This document shows positions 26,314 to 35,645 of a DNA stretch of 64,000 nucleotides, piece after piece (positions within the stretch are counted from its first letter, which is position 1; each line of letters begins with the position of its first letter). Both the position numbers and the translations under genes were made by a program. A model generated the notes under the pieces. It saw only the letters and a list, made by a program, of their open reading frames with translations. It was not told the DNA's origin and ran no database searches. The stretch is taken from assembly GCA_964621905.1 (NCBI GenBank), contig CAZUNG010000001.1, forward strand, positions 124,001 to 188,000, in the 5' to 3' direction. The stretch is from Ruminococcus_G sp964621905 (GTDB lineage: Bacteria; Bacillota; Clostridia; Lachnospirales; Lachnospiraceae).

Positions 26314-27343
26314 AGCATAACTCAGCAATTGTCTCAATCAGTTTCTCGGAATCTTCCCATCCCAGGCACGGGTCAGTAATGGATTTGCCATAGATATGGT
26401 TCGGTCCGATCTTCTGGCAGCCCTCTTCAAGATAGCTTTCTATCATCACGCCTTTGACGAAATTATGGATCTCCCCAGACACGTTGCGGCTGTGGAGCAC
26501 TTCTTTGACGATACGGATCTGCTCTTTAAACTGCTTGTTGGAGTTGGAATGATTGGCATCTACGATCGTTGCCGGATGCTTTAAATCATGTTCGCTGTAT
26601 TTTTCAAGAAGCAGCTGAAGATCTTCGTAGTGGTAGTTCGGGATCGCATTTCCATGTTTGTTGACAGCGCCGCGCAGGATCGTATGAGCCAGGTCATTGC
26701 CGTGGGTACGGGCTGCCCAGTTCCGGTAGATAAAGCTGTGTCCATGCTGTGCAGCGTATACGGAGTTCAGCATCACAGTGAAATCACCGCTGGTCGGGTT
26801 TTTCATACCGGCCGGTACATCCATACCGCTTGCGACGAGACGGTGCTGCTGGTTTTCGACTGAACGCGCGCCGATCGCCACATAGGACAGCAGGTCGTCC
26901 AGATAGAGCCAGGTCTCCGGATACAGCATCTCATCGGCTGAAGTGAGTCCTGACTCTATGATTGCGCGCATGTGGAGCTTGCGCACCGTGATCAGTCCCT
27001 GCAGAAGATCCGGTTTTTTCTCAGGGTCGGGCTGGTGGACAATTCCTTTGTAGCCCTCGCCGGTCGTACGCGGTTTATTGGTATAGATTCTTGGAATCAG
27101 AATCAGCCGGTCAGCAACACGCTCCTGAACCTTTGCCAGCCGGTTGATATATTCACAAACGGGATCTTCATTGTCGGCGGAACAGGGGCCGATAATGACC
27201 AGAAATTTATCGGATGCTCCGGTTAATACATCGCGGATCATTGCATCACGTTCTTTTTTCAGCGCCGCGATCTGTTTGGTGACCGGATATTCTTCTTTGA
27301 TCTGCGATGGTGTCGGAAGTTTTTTCACTAATTCAATGCTCAT
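26312..27343 (-). CDS. aroF: 3-deoxy-7-phosphoheptulonate (DAHP) synthase, type I
   Basis: The 343-residue enzyme condenses phosphoenolpyruvate and erythrose-4-phosphate, the first step of the shikimate pathway. It belongs to the AroF/G/H type: FLVIIGPCSADNEDP near residue 50, RIYTNKPRTTGEGYKG, AIGARSVENQQHR, and the metal and substrate residues in IVDANHSNSNKQ and GVMIESYLEEG are all intact. It is monocistronic with its own promoter on the minus strand. Feedback specificity (Phe, Tyr or Trp) cannot be read from the sequence. Confidence 0.95.
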   Translation of the reverse strand: MSIELVKKLPTPSQIKEEYPVTKQIAALKKERDAMIRDVLTGASDKFLVIIGPCSADNEDPVCEYINRLAKVQERVADRLILIPRIYTNKPRTTGEGYKGIVHQPDPEKKPDLLQGLITVRKLHMRAIIESGLTSADEMLYPETWLYLDDLLSYVAIGARSVENQQHRLVASGMDVPAGMKNPTSGDFTVMLNSVYAAQHGHSFIYRNWAARTHGNDLAHTILRGAVNKHGNAIPNYHYEDLQLLLEKYSEHDLKHPATIVDANHSNSNKQFKEQIRIVKEVLHSRNVSGEIHNFVKGVMIESYLEEGCQKIGPNHIYGKSITDPCLGWEDSEKLIETIAELC

Positions 27344-27415
27344 GATATTATTCTAAATCCTTTCTCATTCGAAATGAAACCTGGTACAAAGTGATTGTCG
27401 TGCGGTTCCGAACTT

Positions 27416-27444
27416 AGTATAATACAATTCCTCCGGGTTGTCGA
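27416..27444 (-). promoter_or_regulatory. Promoter of the DAHP synthase gene
   Basis: On the minus strand TCGACA (27444-27439) and TATACT (27421-27416) are spaced 17 bases, about 75 bases before the aroF start. Confidence 0.6.
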
Positions 27445-27456
27445 TGGGGAATTTGA

Positions 27457-28989
27457 TCATGATTTCTTCTTAAAAAGATCCGGAAGATGTATCAGATGAA
27501 AGGTGTTCAGCAGGAGTACATAGACAAAAGTCAGGACGGCACAGGAGATGCCGAGCAGGATAAGCGGACCGCCGGGCAGATAACCGGAGATCAGCTGCAG
27601 ACTTTGTGCGCATCCTCCGGAAATGATTAGAAAACACAGTGGTTTTGCGATCGCATCAGCTGCATGAAACACCAGAACCCCTTCCCGGTACAGAGATACC
27701 ACACTGAGAAGAACCAGGATGATCTCGTTGCCAAGAACACCCCAGAGATATCCAAGGATTCCAAACCTGGGAATGGCAAAAAACACGAAGCATATGCGCA
27801 GCAGCAGTCCGGCAAGACTCTGGATAAAATAAAGTGTGGTTTTTCCGAGTCCATTGATGATACTTGCCAGTGTGGTGGAAAGATACATAAAAGGACAGAT
27901 AAAGGAGAGAATTGCAATATATCGCCCTGCCTCCGCACTGTGGAACAAAAGCCGGCCAAGGCTGTCACCATATCTGTAAAACAATCCAAAACAAAGTATT
28001 CCCAGAAACAGTCCGTAGCGTATGGTCTTTTCAACGGTAAATGCAATCCGGTCTTTCTGATTCCTGGCTTTGGATTCTGCCACAGCCGGAAGCAGCATGA
28101 CTGAGACGGAATGGGTAATGGTGGAGGGAAACAGAATCAGAGGGAGTGCCATTCCTGTCAGGACACCATATGTACTCAAAGCTTCCGTGGAGGTCTGACC
28201 ATAAAGGCGCAGACAGAAAGGGATCAGAACTGTCTCGACGCTTCTTAACAGATTGAGGATCACACGGTTGGCAGTCAGGGGGACGGATAGTCTTAGAATC
28301 TCTGAGGCGTATGCCTTCGCGGAAGATACTTGACCGATATGATACCCTTCTTCTCTGAATTCTTTTCGCAGAAAGTAAAAGATAAAAAAGAAAGCGAAAA
28401 GCTCCGAGACAACGGTTCCGGCAACGGCCAGAAACGGGGAAGCAGAGTAACCATTCGCCAGCATCAGGCAGAAAAATGCCCACGAGGATACAACCCGGAC
28501 ACATTGTTCCAGCATCTGACCGAGGGAGGGAATGACTGTCTTCTTTTGTGCAAAATAGTAGGAAGTGATACAGATGTGCAGTGTTCCAAACGGAATTGTA
28601 AATGACATGAGCCTTACCAGCGGAATACAGCGGGGCTCTGCCAGTATAGCTGTACAGAACCAGTCACAGCCCAGATAGACGGCTGCAAAAGCCAGAAATG
28701 AAGCCAGAAGAGAGATTGCACTTCCGACAATAAACAGGTCGCGTGCCCCTTTTTTGTTTCCAGTGGCAAGACGTGCTGCGACGCTTTTGGAAAGAGCCGT
28801 CTGTACGCCCAGGACCGTAAATGCATAGCAGAGATTAAAGATCGGGGAAATCAGCTGAAAGATACCCATTCCTTCTGCACCAATCGTATGTGAAAGGAAT
28901 ATTCTATAGAAGAAACCGATCAATCGGCTGATCAGGCCTGCAGCGGTCAGGAGAAGTGTGCCAAAGAGGAGGCGCTGTGTTTTTGGCAT
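27457..28989 (-). CDS. spoVB: SpoVB-like polysaccharide/lipid flippase (MOP superfamily)
   Basis: This 510-residue membrane protein has about 14 helices and the MATE/MVF fold of SpoVB and MurJ-like flippases (start KTQRLLFGTLLLTAAGLISRL; YRIFLSHTIGAEGMGIFQL is the family signature). SpoVB is needed for spore cortex synthesis, probably moving lipid-linked precursors. The open frame extends upstream, but ATG 28989 is preferred because GGAGGTCACC precedes it. It is transcribed divergently from the Rrf2 operon. Confidence 0.87.
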   Translation of the reverse strand: MPKTQRLLFGTLLLTAAGLISRLIGFFYRIFLSHTIGAEGMGIFQLISPIFNLCYAFTVLGVQTALSKSVAARLATGNKKGARDLFIVGSAISLLASFLAFAAVYLGCDWFCTAILAEPRCIPLVRLMSFTIPFGTLHICITSYYFAQKKTVIPSLGQMLEQCVRVVSSWAFFCLMLANGYSASPFLAVAGTVVSELFAFFFIFYFLRKEFREEGYHIGQVSSAKAYASEILRLSVPLTANRVILNLLRSVETVLIPFCLRLYGQTSTEALSTYGVLTGMALPLILFPSTITHSVSVMLLPAVAESKARNQKDRIAFTVEKTIRYGLFLGILCFGLFYRYGDSLGRLLFHSAEAGRYIAILSFICPFMYLSTTLASIINGLGKTTLYFIQSLAGLLLRICFVFFAIPRFGILGYLWGVLGNEIILVLLSVVSLYREGVLVFHAADAIAKPLCFLIISGGCAQSLQLISGYLPGGPLILLGISCAVLTFVYVLLLNTFHLIHLPDLFKKKS

Positions 28990-29036
28990 GGTGACCTCCG
29001 TATTAGTCTTTAAAAAAATATATTCAGATTTCCGGC

Positions 29037-29065
29037 TTGACAGAACGAAGGAATGGTGATATTCT
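29037..29065 (+). promoter_or_regulatory. Promoter of the Rrf2-nifS-nifU-mnmA operon
   Basis: TTGACA (29037-29042) and TATTCT (29060-29065) are spaced exactly 17 bases and are followed by a palindromic operator-like sequence. Confidence 0.8.
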
Positions 29066-29077
29066 AGCCTAAGAAAA

Positions 29078-29096
29078 CCCGAGTAAATTACTCGGG
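29078..29096. promoter_or_regulatory. Palindromic operator, probably for the Rrf2 regulator
   Basis: CCCGAGTAAATTACTCGGG is a perfect 9-base inverted repeat around one central base. It sits just after the promoter, where a bound repressor would block initiation, and immediately before the Rrf2 gene, so autoregulation is likely. Confidence 0.65.
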
Positions 29097-29117
29097 ATTG
29101 AAATGGAAGGTGAGCAG

Positions 29118-29576
29118 GTGAAATTATCAACGAAAGGCAGATACGGTCTGCGGGCATTGATTGACCTTGCGGTTTACAGCGAACAGGAAGCTGTTTCCAT
29201 ACAAAGTATTGCCAGGCGGCAGAATATCTCCGACAGCTATCTGGAACAGCTGATGCGGATGCTTCGAAAGGCAGATATCGTTGTCAGTGTCAGAGGTGCA
29301 CAGGGCGGTTATCGCCTTGCAAGGCCAGCCACGGAAATTTCAGTTGGAGATGTGCTTCGTGCGCTGGAAGGCAGTCTTGAGGCTGTTACCTGTCCCGGCA
29401 ATCAGGAGAACAATGGCTGCGAAGGAGCAGACTTATGTGTGACAAGGTATGTATGGCAAAAGATCAATGACAGTATTACACAGGCGGTAGACAGCATCAT
29501 GATCGATCATCTGGCAGAGGAAAGCCGTAAGATTCAGGAGAAGGGTTTGCCCCTGTCTTCAACATGTAATAATTGA
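29118..29576 (+). CDS. iscR: Rrf2-family transcriptional regulator (IscR/CymR-like)
   Basis: The 152-residue winged-helix regulator starts at GTG 29118, giving the family N-terminus (M)KLSTKGRYGLRALIDLA; the ATG at 29103 would add five residues. The wing and recognition helix (ISDSYLEQLMRMLRKADIV, RGAQGGYRLA) are followed by Cys residues at CPGNQENNGCEGADLC, spaced as in iron-sulfur-binding members. It leads the nifS-nifU-mnmA operon and is likely to repress it through the upstream palindrome. CymR, the cysteine-metabolism branch of the family, is the alternative, but the three Cys favour an IscR-type sensor. Confidence 0.88.
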   Translation: MKLSTKGRYGLRALIDLAVYSEQEAVSIQSIARRQNISDSYLEQLMRMLRKADIVVSVRGAQGGYRLARPATEISVGDVLRALEGSLEAVTCPGNQENNGCEGADLCVTRYVWQKINDSITQAVDSIMIDHLAEESRKIQEKGLPLSSTCNN

Positions 29577-29587
29577 GGAGTGTTAAA

Positions 29588-30778
29588 ATGGAAAAAATGA
29601 TATATTTGGATAATGCAGCGACAACGAAGACAGCGCCCGAGGTAGTGGAAGCGATGCTTCCATACTTTTCGGAGTATTATGGAAATCCGTCCAGTATATA
29701 TGAGCTGGCAGCTTCCAGCAAAACAGCGATTACAAAGGCCCGGGAAGAAATTGCCGGTGTATTGAACGCAAAGCCGGAAGAGATTTATTTTACGGCGGGA
29801 GGCAGCGAGTCAGACAACTGGGCATTGAAGGCGGCGTTTGAAGCTTACAAAAACAAAGGAAATCATATCATCACCACCAAGATTGAACATCATGCAGTAC
29901 TGCATACCTGTGAATATCTGGAAACATGCGGGGCAAAGATTACTTATCTTGATGTGGATGAACACGGGATTGTTGATCTTCAGGAATTGCAAAGTGCAAT
30001 CACAGAAGATACGATACTGATTTCTATCATGTTTGCAAACAATGAGATTGGTACCGTGCAGCCGGTCGAGGAGATCGGAAGAATTGCAAAAGAACACGAT
30101 GTCCTCTTCCACACAGATGCGGTACAGGCTTTCGGACAGCTTCCCATTGATGTGGATGCATGCAATATTGATATGTTATCTTCCAGCGCACACAAAATCA
30201 ACGGGCCGAAGGGCATCGGTTTTCTCTATATCCGAAAGGGGGTAAAAATCCGTTCTTTTATCCACGGCGGAGCACAGGAAAGAAAGCGCCGTGCGGGAAC
30301 AGAAAATGTACCTGGAATCGTCGGATATGGATGTGCGGCAAAACGGGCTGCGGATACCATGGAAGAACGTACGCAGAAAGAATGTGAGATGCGGGATTAT
30401 CTGGCGCAGCGGATATTAAAAGAGGTACCGTATACGCGTCTGAATGGACATCCGTCAAAACGGCTGCCGAATAATGTCAATATCAGTTTCCAGTTCATCG
30501 AGGGGGAATCCCTGCTGATCATGCTGGATATGGAAGGAATCTGCGCGTCAAGCGGTTCAGCCTGTACTTCAGGTTCGCTCGATCCGTCACACGTACTTCT
30601 GGCAATCGGACTTCCGCATGAGATCGCTCATGGATCACTGCGTCTGACGCTCAGTGATGAAACGACCAAAGAGGAGATTGATACGGTAGTAGAGTCAATT
30701 AAAAAAATTGTAGCGCGGCTGCGGGAGATGTCCCCATTGTATGAAGATTTTGTAAAAAAACAGGCATCTGCCAGATAA
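29588..30778 (+). CDS. nifS: Cysteine desulfurase (NifS/IscS type)
   Basis: The 396-residue PLP enzyme takes sulfur from cysteine for iron-sulfur clusters and tRNA thiolation. The PLP lysine is in SSSAHKINGPKG and the catalytic Cys in SSGSACTSGSLDPSHVL; the long active-site loop marks it as the class I IscS/NifS type. Start ATG 29588 follows GAGGAGTG and gives MEKMIYLDNAATT, the standard N-terminus. The nifU and mnmA genes downstream are its expected partners. Confidence 0.95.
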   Translation: MEKMIYLDNAATTKTAPEVVEAMLPYFSEYYGNPSSIYELAASSKTAITKAREEIAGVLNAKPEEIYFTAGGSESDNWALKAAFEAYKNKGNHIITTKIEHHAVLHTCEYLETCGAKITYLDVDEHGIVDLQELQSAITEDTILISIMFANNEIGTVQPVEEIGRIAKEHDVLFHTDAVQAFGQLPIDVDACNIDMLSSSAHKINGPKGIGFLYIRKGVKIRSFIHGGAQERKRRAGTENVPGIVGYGCAAKRAADTMEERTQKECEMRDYLAQRILKEVPYTRLNGHPSKRLPNNVNISFQFIEGESLLIMLDMEGICASSGSACTSGSLDPSHVLLAIGLPHEIAHGSLRLTLSDETTKEEIDTVVESIKKIVARLREMSPLYEDFVKKQASAR

Positions 30779-30820
30779 AGGCCAGGCAGATTAACCAGGA
30801 GAAGAATAAGGAGAAAAACC

Positions 30821-31258
30821 ATGTATAGTGAAAAAGTAATGGATCATTTTCAGAATCCACGCAATGTAGGAGAGATTGAGAATGCAAGCGGAGTTGGAAC
30901 TGTGGGAAATGCAAAGTGCGGAGATATCATGCGGATCTATCTCGATATTGATGAGGACGGGATGATCAAAGACTGCAAATTTAAGACCTTCGGCTGCGGT
31001 GCTGCGGTTGCGACGAGCAGTATGGCAACAGAGCTTGTGAAGGGAAAAAATATCGAGGAGGCTCTAAAGGTGACAAATAAAGCAGTGATGGAGGCGCTCG
31101 ACGGACTTCCGCCTGTTAAGGTGCACTGTTCCCTTCTGGCGGAAGAGGCAATCCATGCGGCTCTCTGGGATTACGCTGAGAAACACCATATAAAGATTGA
31201 AGGTCTGGAAAAACCAAAATCAGATATCCATGAAGGGGAAGAAGAGGAAACATATTAA
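30821..31258 (+). CDS. nifU: Iron-sulfur scaffold protein (NifU N-domain / IscU)
   Basis: The 145-residue scaffold assembles iron-sulfur clusters with the cysteine desulfurase encoded upstream. The three conserved cysteines are in VGNAKCGDIMRIYL, KTFGCGAAVATSS and VKVHCSLLAEEA, and the Asp after the first Cys is kept. It is a single IscU-type domain with a short acidic tail. The stop overlaps the mnmA start (TAATG). Confidence 0.94.
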   Translation: MYSEKVMDHFQNPRNVGEIENASGVGTVGNAKCGDIMRIYLDIDEDGMIKDCKFKTFGCGAAVATSSMATELVKGKNIEEALKVTNKAVMEALDGLPPVKVHCSLLAEEAIHAALWDYAEKHHIKIEGLEKPKSDIHEGEEEETY

Positions 31259-32340
31259 TGGTAAAAAAGAAAGTCGTTGTCGGCATGTCCGGAGGGGTTG
31301 ATTCCTCCGTGGCAGCCTGGCTTTTGAAAGAGCAGGGATACGATGTGATCGGAGTCACTATGCAGATCTGGCAGGATGAGGAAGAGACGGTGCAGGAAGA
31401 AAATGGCGGCTGCTGCGGACTGAGTGCTGTGGAAGATGCGAGAAGAGTAGCTGCTGCACTTGGGATTCCTCATTATGTGATGAACTTTAAAAAGGAATTT
31501 AAAGAGCATGTGATGGATTACTTTATCGCTGAATATCAAAACGGCAGGACGCCCAACCCGTGTATTGCCTGCAATCGATATGTAAAATGGGAATCTTTGC
31601 TGAAGCGAAGTCTTGAGATTGGTGCAGATTATATTGCAACAGGTCATTATGCCAGAGTTGCAAAACTACCGAATGGAAGATATGCAATACAAAACTCCAG
31701 GACTGCTGCCAAGGATCAGACGTATGCCTTATATAATCTGACGCAGAAACAGCTGGCTCATACGCTGATGCCGGCAGGCGGGTATACAAAGGATGAGATC
31801 CGCAAAATGGCTGAAGATATCGGGTTATCAGTGGCACATAAACCGGACAGTCAGGAGATCTGTTTTGTTCCGGACAATGATTATGCAAAATTTATTGATG
31901 AAACGACCGGAAGTAAAGCAAAACCCGGAAATTTTGTCACGACGAAAGGTGAGATTATCGGACAGCACAGAGGAATCACACACTACACAGTCGGTCAGCG
32001 CAAAGGACTTGGCCTTTCCATGGGACATCCTGTATTTGTCACGGAAATCAGACCCCGGACAAATGAAGTTGTCATTGGTGACAATGACGAGGTGTTTCAG
32101 AAAACCCTGCGTGCAAACCGGCTGAATTTTATGGCTGCGGAAGAATTGGAAACCGGAGAAGAGAGAGAATTTCTTGTAAAGATCCGGTATAACCACAGGG
32201 GGGCACCGTGCATCGTGAAACGGACGGGGCCAGATGAAGTTCTGTGTACCTTTTTTGAACCGCAGCGCGCAGTCACTCCTGGACAGGCCGCGGTATTTTA
32301 TGAGGGAGAATACGTGGCAGGGGGAGGTACGATCTTATGA
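31258..32340 (+). CDS. mnmA: tRNA-specific 2-thiouridylase MnmA
   Basis: The 360-residue enzyme installs the 2-thio group on U34 of Lys, Glu and Gln tRNAs, using sulfur from the desulfurase. The ATP PP-loop GMSGGVDSSVAAWLL is at residues 9-23; the catalytic cysteines are in RTPNPCIACNRYVKW and DSQEICFVPDND. The C-terminal beta-barrel carries VGQRKGLGLS and YNHRGAP. Placement directly after nifS-nifU is common in Clostridia and supplies sulfur locally. Confidence 0.95.
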   Translation: MVKKKVVVGMSGGVDSSVAAWLLKEQGYDVIGVTMQIWQDEEETVQEENGGCCGLSAVEDARRVAAALGIPHYVMNFKKEFKEHVMDYFIAEYQNGRTPNPCIACNRYVKWESLLKRSLEIGADYIATGHYARVAKLPNGRYAIQNSRTAAKDQTYALYNLTQKQLAHTLMPAGGYTKDEIRKMAEDIGLSVAHKPDSQEICFVPDNDYAKFIDETTGSKAKPGNFVTTKGEIIGQHRGITHYTVGQRKGLGLSMGHPVFVTEIRPRTNEVVIGDNDEVFQKTLRANRLNFMAAEELETGEEREFLVKIRYNHRGAPCIVKRTGPDEVLCTFFEPQRAVTPGQAAVFYEGEYVAGGGTIL

Positions 32341-33131
32341 TTCCTGATTATCATCTGCATACCTTTTTTTCCGGGGACAGCAAAGCAGATCCGCACGAGA
32401 TGGCTGACCGGGCGATCGCACTCGGAATGGAATCCATATGTTTTACGGATCATATGGACACGGACAGTGAGGAACCGGAGTTTATTCTGGATACAGATGC
32501 TTACCTCCCCTACATGCAGGAACTGCAGGAGGAGTACCGGGGAAAGCTTAAGATCAGGATCGGTGTTGAGATCGGCATGCAGCCTCATCTGGCTGACAGA
32601 CATCGGGAATATGTCAAGCAGTACCCGTTTGATTTTGTCATTGCCTCGCTTCATCTGGTAGATGGAAAAGATCCATATTATCCGGAGGTTTTTGAGGGCA
32701 GGGAAGACAGGGAAGTATATCGCAGATACCTGGAATCACTGCTGGAAAACGTAAAGAAATTCTCAGAGTTTCAGGTTCTGGGACACATTGATTACGTTGT
32801 CCGTTACGGTACGCATAAAGCACTGCAGTATGGTTATGATGAATACTGTGATGTCATAGATGAGATTCTGCGGCATACGATAGAGACCGGGTGCGGGATA
32901 GAAATCAATACGGCGGGCCTGAAAAAAGGTCTGGGTTTTCCAAATCCGCATTATGATGTCATTCGCAGGTATTTCGAACTGGGAGGGGAAATACTCACCC
33001 TGGGTTCAGATGCACACGCTCCGGAAGAGATAGGATATGATTTTTCGGCGGTTTCTGACTACTTAAGAACGGTTGGGTGCCGTTATGTGATGGAATTTGA
33101 AGGAAAAAGACCGTTTTTTGTACAATTGTAA
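32337..33131 (+). CDS. hisJ: PHP-domain phosphatase (histidinol-phosphatase HisJ family)
   Basis: A 264-residue PHP-fold phosphoesterase with the metal ligands DYHLHTFFSGDS (HxH), CFTDHMD, GVEIGMQ, IASLHLVDG, LGHIDYV and GSDAHAPEE. The family includes histidinol-phosphatase HisK/HisJ, the eighth step of histidine synthesis; related PHP proteins hydrolyse other sugar phosphates. It overlaps mnmA by 4 bases. hisH begins at the other end of the window, so histidine genes exist in this genome, but this gene is not in a his operon and the substrate remains likely rather than proven. Confidence 0.75.
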   Translation: MIPDYHLHTFFSGDSKADPHEMADRAIALGMESICFTDHMDTDSEEPEFILDTDAYLPYMQELQEEYRGKLKIRIGVEIGMQPHLADRHREYVKQYPFDFVIASLHLVDGKDPYYPEVFEGREDREVYRRYLESLLENVKKFSEFQVLGHIDYVVRYGTHKALQYGYDEYCDVIDEILRHTIETGCGIEINTAGLKKGLGFPNPHYDVIRRYFELGGEILTLGSDAHAPEEIGYDFSAVSDYLRTVGCRYVMEFEGKRPFFVQL

Positions 33132-33166
33132 CAAAAATCGAATTTTAATCATGCATGAAGTTTTAC

Positions 33167-33195
33167 TTGAATTTTTGTCACAAATTGGGTAGAAT
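33167..33195 (+). promoter_or_regulatory. Promoter of gap
   Basis: TTGAAT (33167-33172) and TAGAAT (33190-33195) are spaced 17 bases. Confidence 0.7.
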
Positions 33196-33207
33196 AGCAG
33201 TTAGTGA

Positions 33208-33232
33208 AGCTTCCCAGCGTAAATCGGAAGCT
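33208..33232 (+). other. Hairpin in the gap leader
   Basis: AGCTTCC pairs with GGAAGCT across an 11-base loop near the 5' end of the gap transcript. No T-run follows, so it is probably an mRNA-stabilising 5' hairpin rather than a terminator. Confidence 0.4.
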
Positions 33233-33273
33233 CAATATCACGCTCACAGCAAAGAATTAGGAGGAAATTAAAG

Positions 33274-34287
33274 ATGGCAGTAAAAGTAGCAATCAATGGT
33301 TTTGGTCGTATCGGTCGTTTGGCGTTCAGACAGATGTTTGGAGCAGAAGGTTATGAAGTAGTGGCAATCAATGATTTAACATCCCCGAAAATGCTCGCTC
33401 ATTTATTGAAATATGATTCTTCTCAGGGAAGATACGCGTTAGGTGATACAGTAAAAGCTGGTGAGGATTCCATCACAGTAGACGGAAAAGAAATTAAAAT
33501 CTATGCAAAAGCTGATGCTGCTGAGCTTCCATGGGGAGAGATCGGTGTTGACGTTGTTCTGGAATGCACAGGTTTCTATACCTCCAAAGACAAAGCATCT
33601 GCACATATCAAAGCAGGAGCAAGAAAGGTAGTTATCTCCGCTCCGGCTGGAAATGATCTTCCTACAATTGTTTATAATGTAAATCATAATACACTGAAGC
33701 CAGAAGATACTGTTATCTCTGCTGCTTCCTGTACAACAAACTGTCTGGCACCGATGGCTCAGGCACTGAATGATCTGGCTCCGATCCAGAGTGGTATCAT
33801 GAGCACAATTCATGCTTACACAGGAGATCAGATGATTCTTGACGGACCTCAGAAAAAAGGTGATTTAAGAAGATCCCGCGCAGGAGCGCTGAATATCGTT
33901 CCGAACAGCACAGGTGCTGCAAAAGCAATCGGCCTGGTTATCCCGGAACTGAACGGCAAATTAATCGGTTCTGCACAGCGTGTTCCGACTCCTACAGGTT
34001 CTACAACAATCCTGGTAGCAGTGGTGAAAGGAAGCGTTACCGTAGATCAGATCAATGCAGCTATGAAAAATGCCGCAACAGAATCTTTCGGATATAATGA
34101 AGAAGAGATCGTATCTTCCGATGTAATCGGTATGTCATTCGGATCTCTGTTTGATGCAACGCAGACAATGGTATCTCCGCTTGAAAACGGTGACACACAG
34201 GTTCAGGTTGTATCATGGTATGACAATGAGAATTCATACGTTAGCCAGATGGTTCGTACGATCAAATTCTTCTCAGAACTGGCTTAA
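33274..34287 (+). CDS. gap: Glyceraldehyde-3-phosphate dehydrogenase, type I
   Basis: The 337-residue glycolytic enzyme has the NAD-binding N-terminus AINGFGRIGRLAFRQ and the catalytic Cys in SAASCTTNCLAPM with its partner His in IMSTIHAYTGDQ. WYDNENSYVSQMV closes the protein. It heads a gap-pgk-tpiA cluster, starts after TTAGGAGGAAATTAAAG, and has markedly even codon choice, as expected for a highly expressed gene. Confidence 0.97.
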   Translation: MAVKVAINGFGRIGRLAFRQMFGAEGYEVVAINDLTSPKMLAHLLKYDSSQGRYALGDTVKAGEDSITVDGKEIKIYAKADAAELPWGEIGVDVVLECTGFYTSKDKASAHIKAGARKVVISAPAGNDLPTIVYNVNHNTLKPEDTVISAASCTTNCLAPMAQALNDLAPIQSGIMSTIHAYTGDQMILDGPQKKGDLRRSRAGALNIVPNSTGAAKAIGLVIPELNGKLIGSAQRVPTPTGSTTILVAVVKGSVTVDQINAAMKNAATESFGYNEEEIVSSDVIGMSFGSLFDATQTMVSPLENGDTQVQVVSWYDNENSYVSQMVRTIKFFSELA

Positions 34288-34311
34288 TTAATTATCAAGA
34301 TCCAAAGGGGT

Positions 34312-34341
34312 CCGGTCTTATAGGGACCGGGCTTTCTTTTT
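34312..34341 (+). terminator. Partial terminator/attenuator between gap and pgk
   Basis: CCGGTC and GACCGG form a short GC stem followed by CTTTCTTTTT. It could set gap expression above that of pgk-tpiA. Confidence 0.5.
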
Positions 34342-34372
34342 ATAGAATGAGATGATCCAAAGGAGGATTTTT

Positions 34373-35584
34373 ATGCTGAATAAAAAATCAGTAGATGATA
34401 TCAATGTAAAGGGTCGGAGAGTATTAGTAAGATGTGATTTCAACGTTCCGCTCAAAGACGGCAGTATCACTGACGAGAACAGACTGGTTGCGGCTCTGCC
34501 GACGATTAAAAAACTGATCGCTGACGGAGGGCGCGTTATTTTATGTTCCCATCTGGGCAAACCGAAAGGGGAACCAAAACCGGAGCTTTCCCTTGCTCCG
34601 GTAGCTGCAAGACTTTCCCAGCTGCTTGGACAGGAAGTAACATTTGCCGCAGACCCGGAAGTGGTCGGAGCAAATGCAAAGGCTGCTGTCGAGGCGATGA
34701 AAGACGGAGATGTTATCCTTCTGGAAAACACACGGTACCGTGCGGAGGAGACGAAAAACGGAGAAGCATTCAGCAAAGAACTTGCGTCTCTGTGCGAAGT
34801 GTTTGTCAATGATGCATTCGGAACCGCACACAGAGCACACTGCTCAAATGTAGGGGTAACAAAATATGTGGACACCTGTGCTGTCGGATACCTGATGCAG
34901 AAGGAAATTGATTTCCTTGGAAATGCTGTAGATAATCCGAACCGTCCGTTTGTAGCGATTCTCGGGGGAGCAAAAGTAGCGGATAAGTTAAATGTTATTG
35001 CAAATTTACTGGAAAAATGCGATACTTTAATTATCGGCGGCGGTATGGCGTATACCTTCATAAAAGCAAAGGGCGGCCAGATCGGTACATCTCTTGTCGA
35101 TGATGAGAAACTTGAGTACTGCAAAGAAATGATTGAGAAAGCAGAAAAACTTGGCAAGAAATTGCTGCTTCCGGTCGATACGACTATCACCGGTGAATTC
35201 CCTAATCCGATCGATGCACCTGTTGAGACACAGGTCGTTCCTTCTGATTCGATTCCTTCAGATATGATGGGACTGGATATCGGAACTGAGACAGCCAGAT
35301 TGTATGCCGATGCTGTAAAGACGGCGAAGACAGTCGTGTGGAACGGTCCGATGGGTGTCTTTGAAAACCCGATTCTGGCAAAAGGTACGATTGCTGTGGC
35401 AAAAGCGCTTGCCGAGACAGATGCGACAACGATCATCGGGGGAGGAGATTCTGCAGCAGCCGTAAATCAGTTGGGATTCGGTGACAAGATGTCACACATC
35501 TCTACAGGCGGCGGAGCATCACTGGAGTTTCTGGAAGGAAAAGAGCTTCCGGGCGTAGCCGCAGCAGATAATCTGAGCATTTAA
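34373..35584 (+). CDS. pgk: Phosphoglycerate kinase
   Basis: This 403-residue enzyme makes ATP and 3-phosphoglycerate. Signatures are RVLVRCDFNVPLKDG at the N-terminus, CSHLGKPKGEP, NDAFGTAHRAHCSN, the nucleotide-binding GGAKVADKLNV, VVWNGPMGVFE and GGGDSAAAV near the C-terminus. ATG 34373 is the start because AAAGGAGGATTTTT precedes it; the frame extends 7 codons further without support. It is between gap and tpiA. Confidence 0.97.
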   Translation: MLNKKSVDDINVKGRRVLVRCDFNVPLKDGSITDENRLVAALPTIKKLIADGGRVILCSHLGKPKGEPKPELSLAPVAARLSQLLGQEVTFAADPEVVGANAKAAVEAMKDGDVILLENTRYRAEETKNGEAFSKELASLCEVFVNDAFGTAHRAHCSNVGVTKYVDTCAVGYLMQKEIDFLGNAVDNPNRPFVAILGGAKVADKLNVIANLLEKCDTLIIGGGMAYTFIKAKGGQIGTSLVDDEKLEYCKEMIEKAEKLGKKLLLPVDTTITGEFPNPIDAPVETQVVPSDSIPSDMMGLDIGTETARLYADAVKTAKTVVWNGPMGVFENPILAKGTIAVAKALAETDATTIIGGGDSAAAVNQLGFGDKMSHISTGGGASLEFLEGKELPGVAAADNLSI

Positions 35585-35645
35585 TGAAAGCTGAACACTT
35601 AGAGAATGTGAGTCGTAGGCGAAGCATGAACTTAATGTGAAGCTT

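Noticed and set aside
34318..35436. Long minus-strand ORF opposite pgk
   Set aside because: It is a shadow of the pgk reading frame: serine- and phenylalanine-rich, with no ribosome site and no domain.
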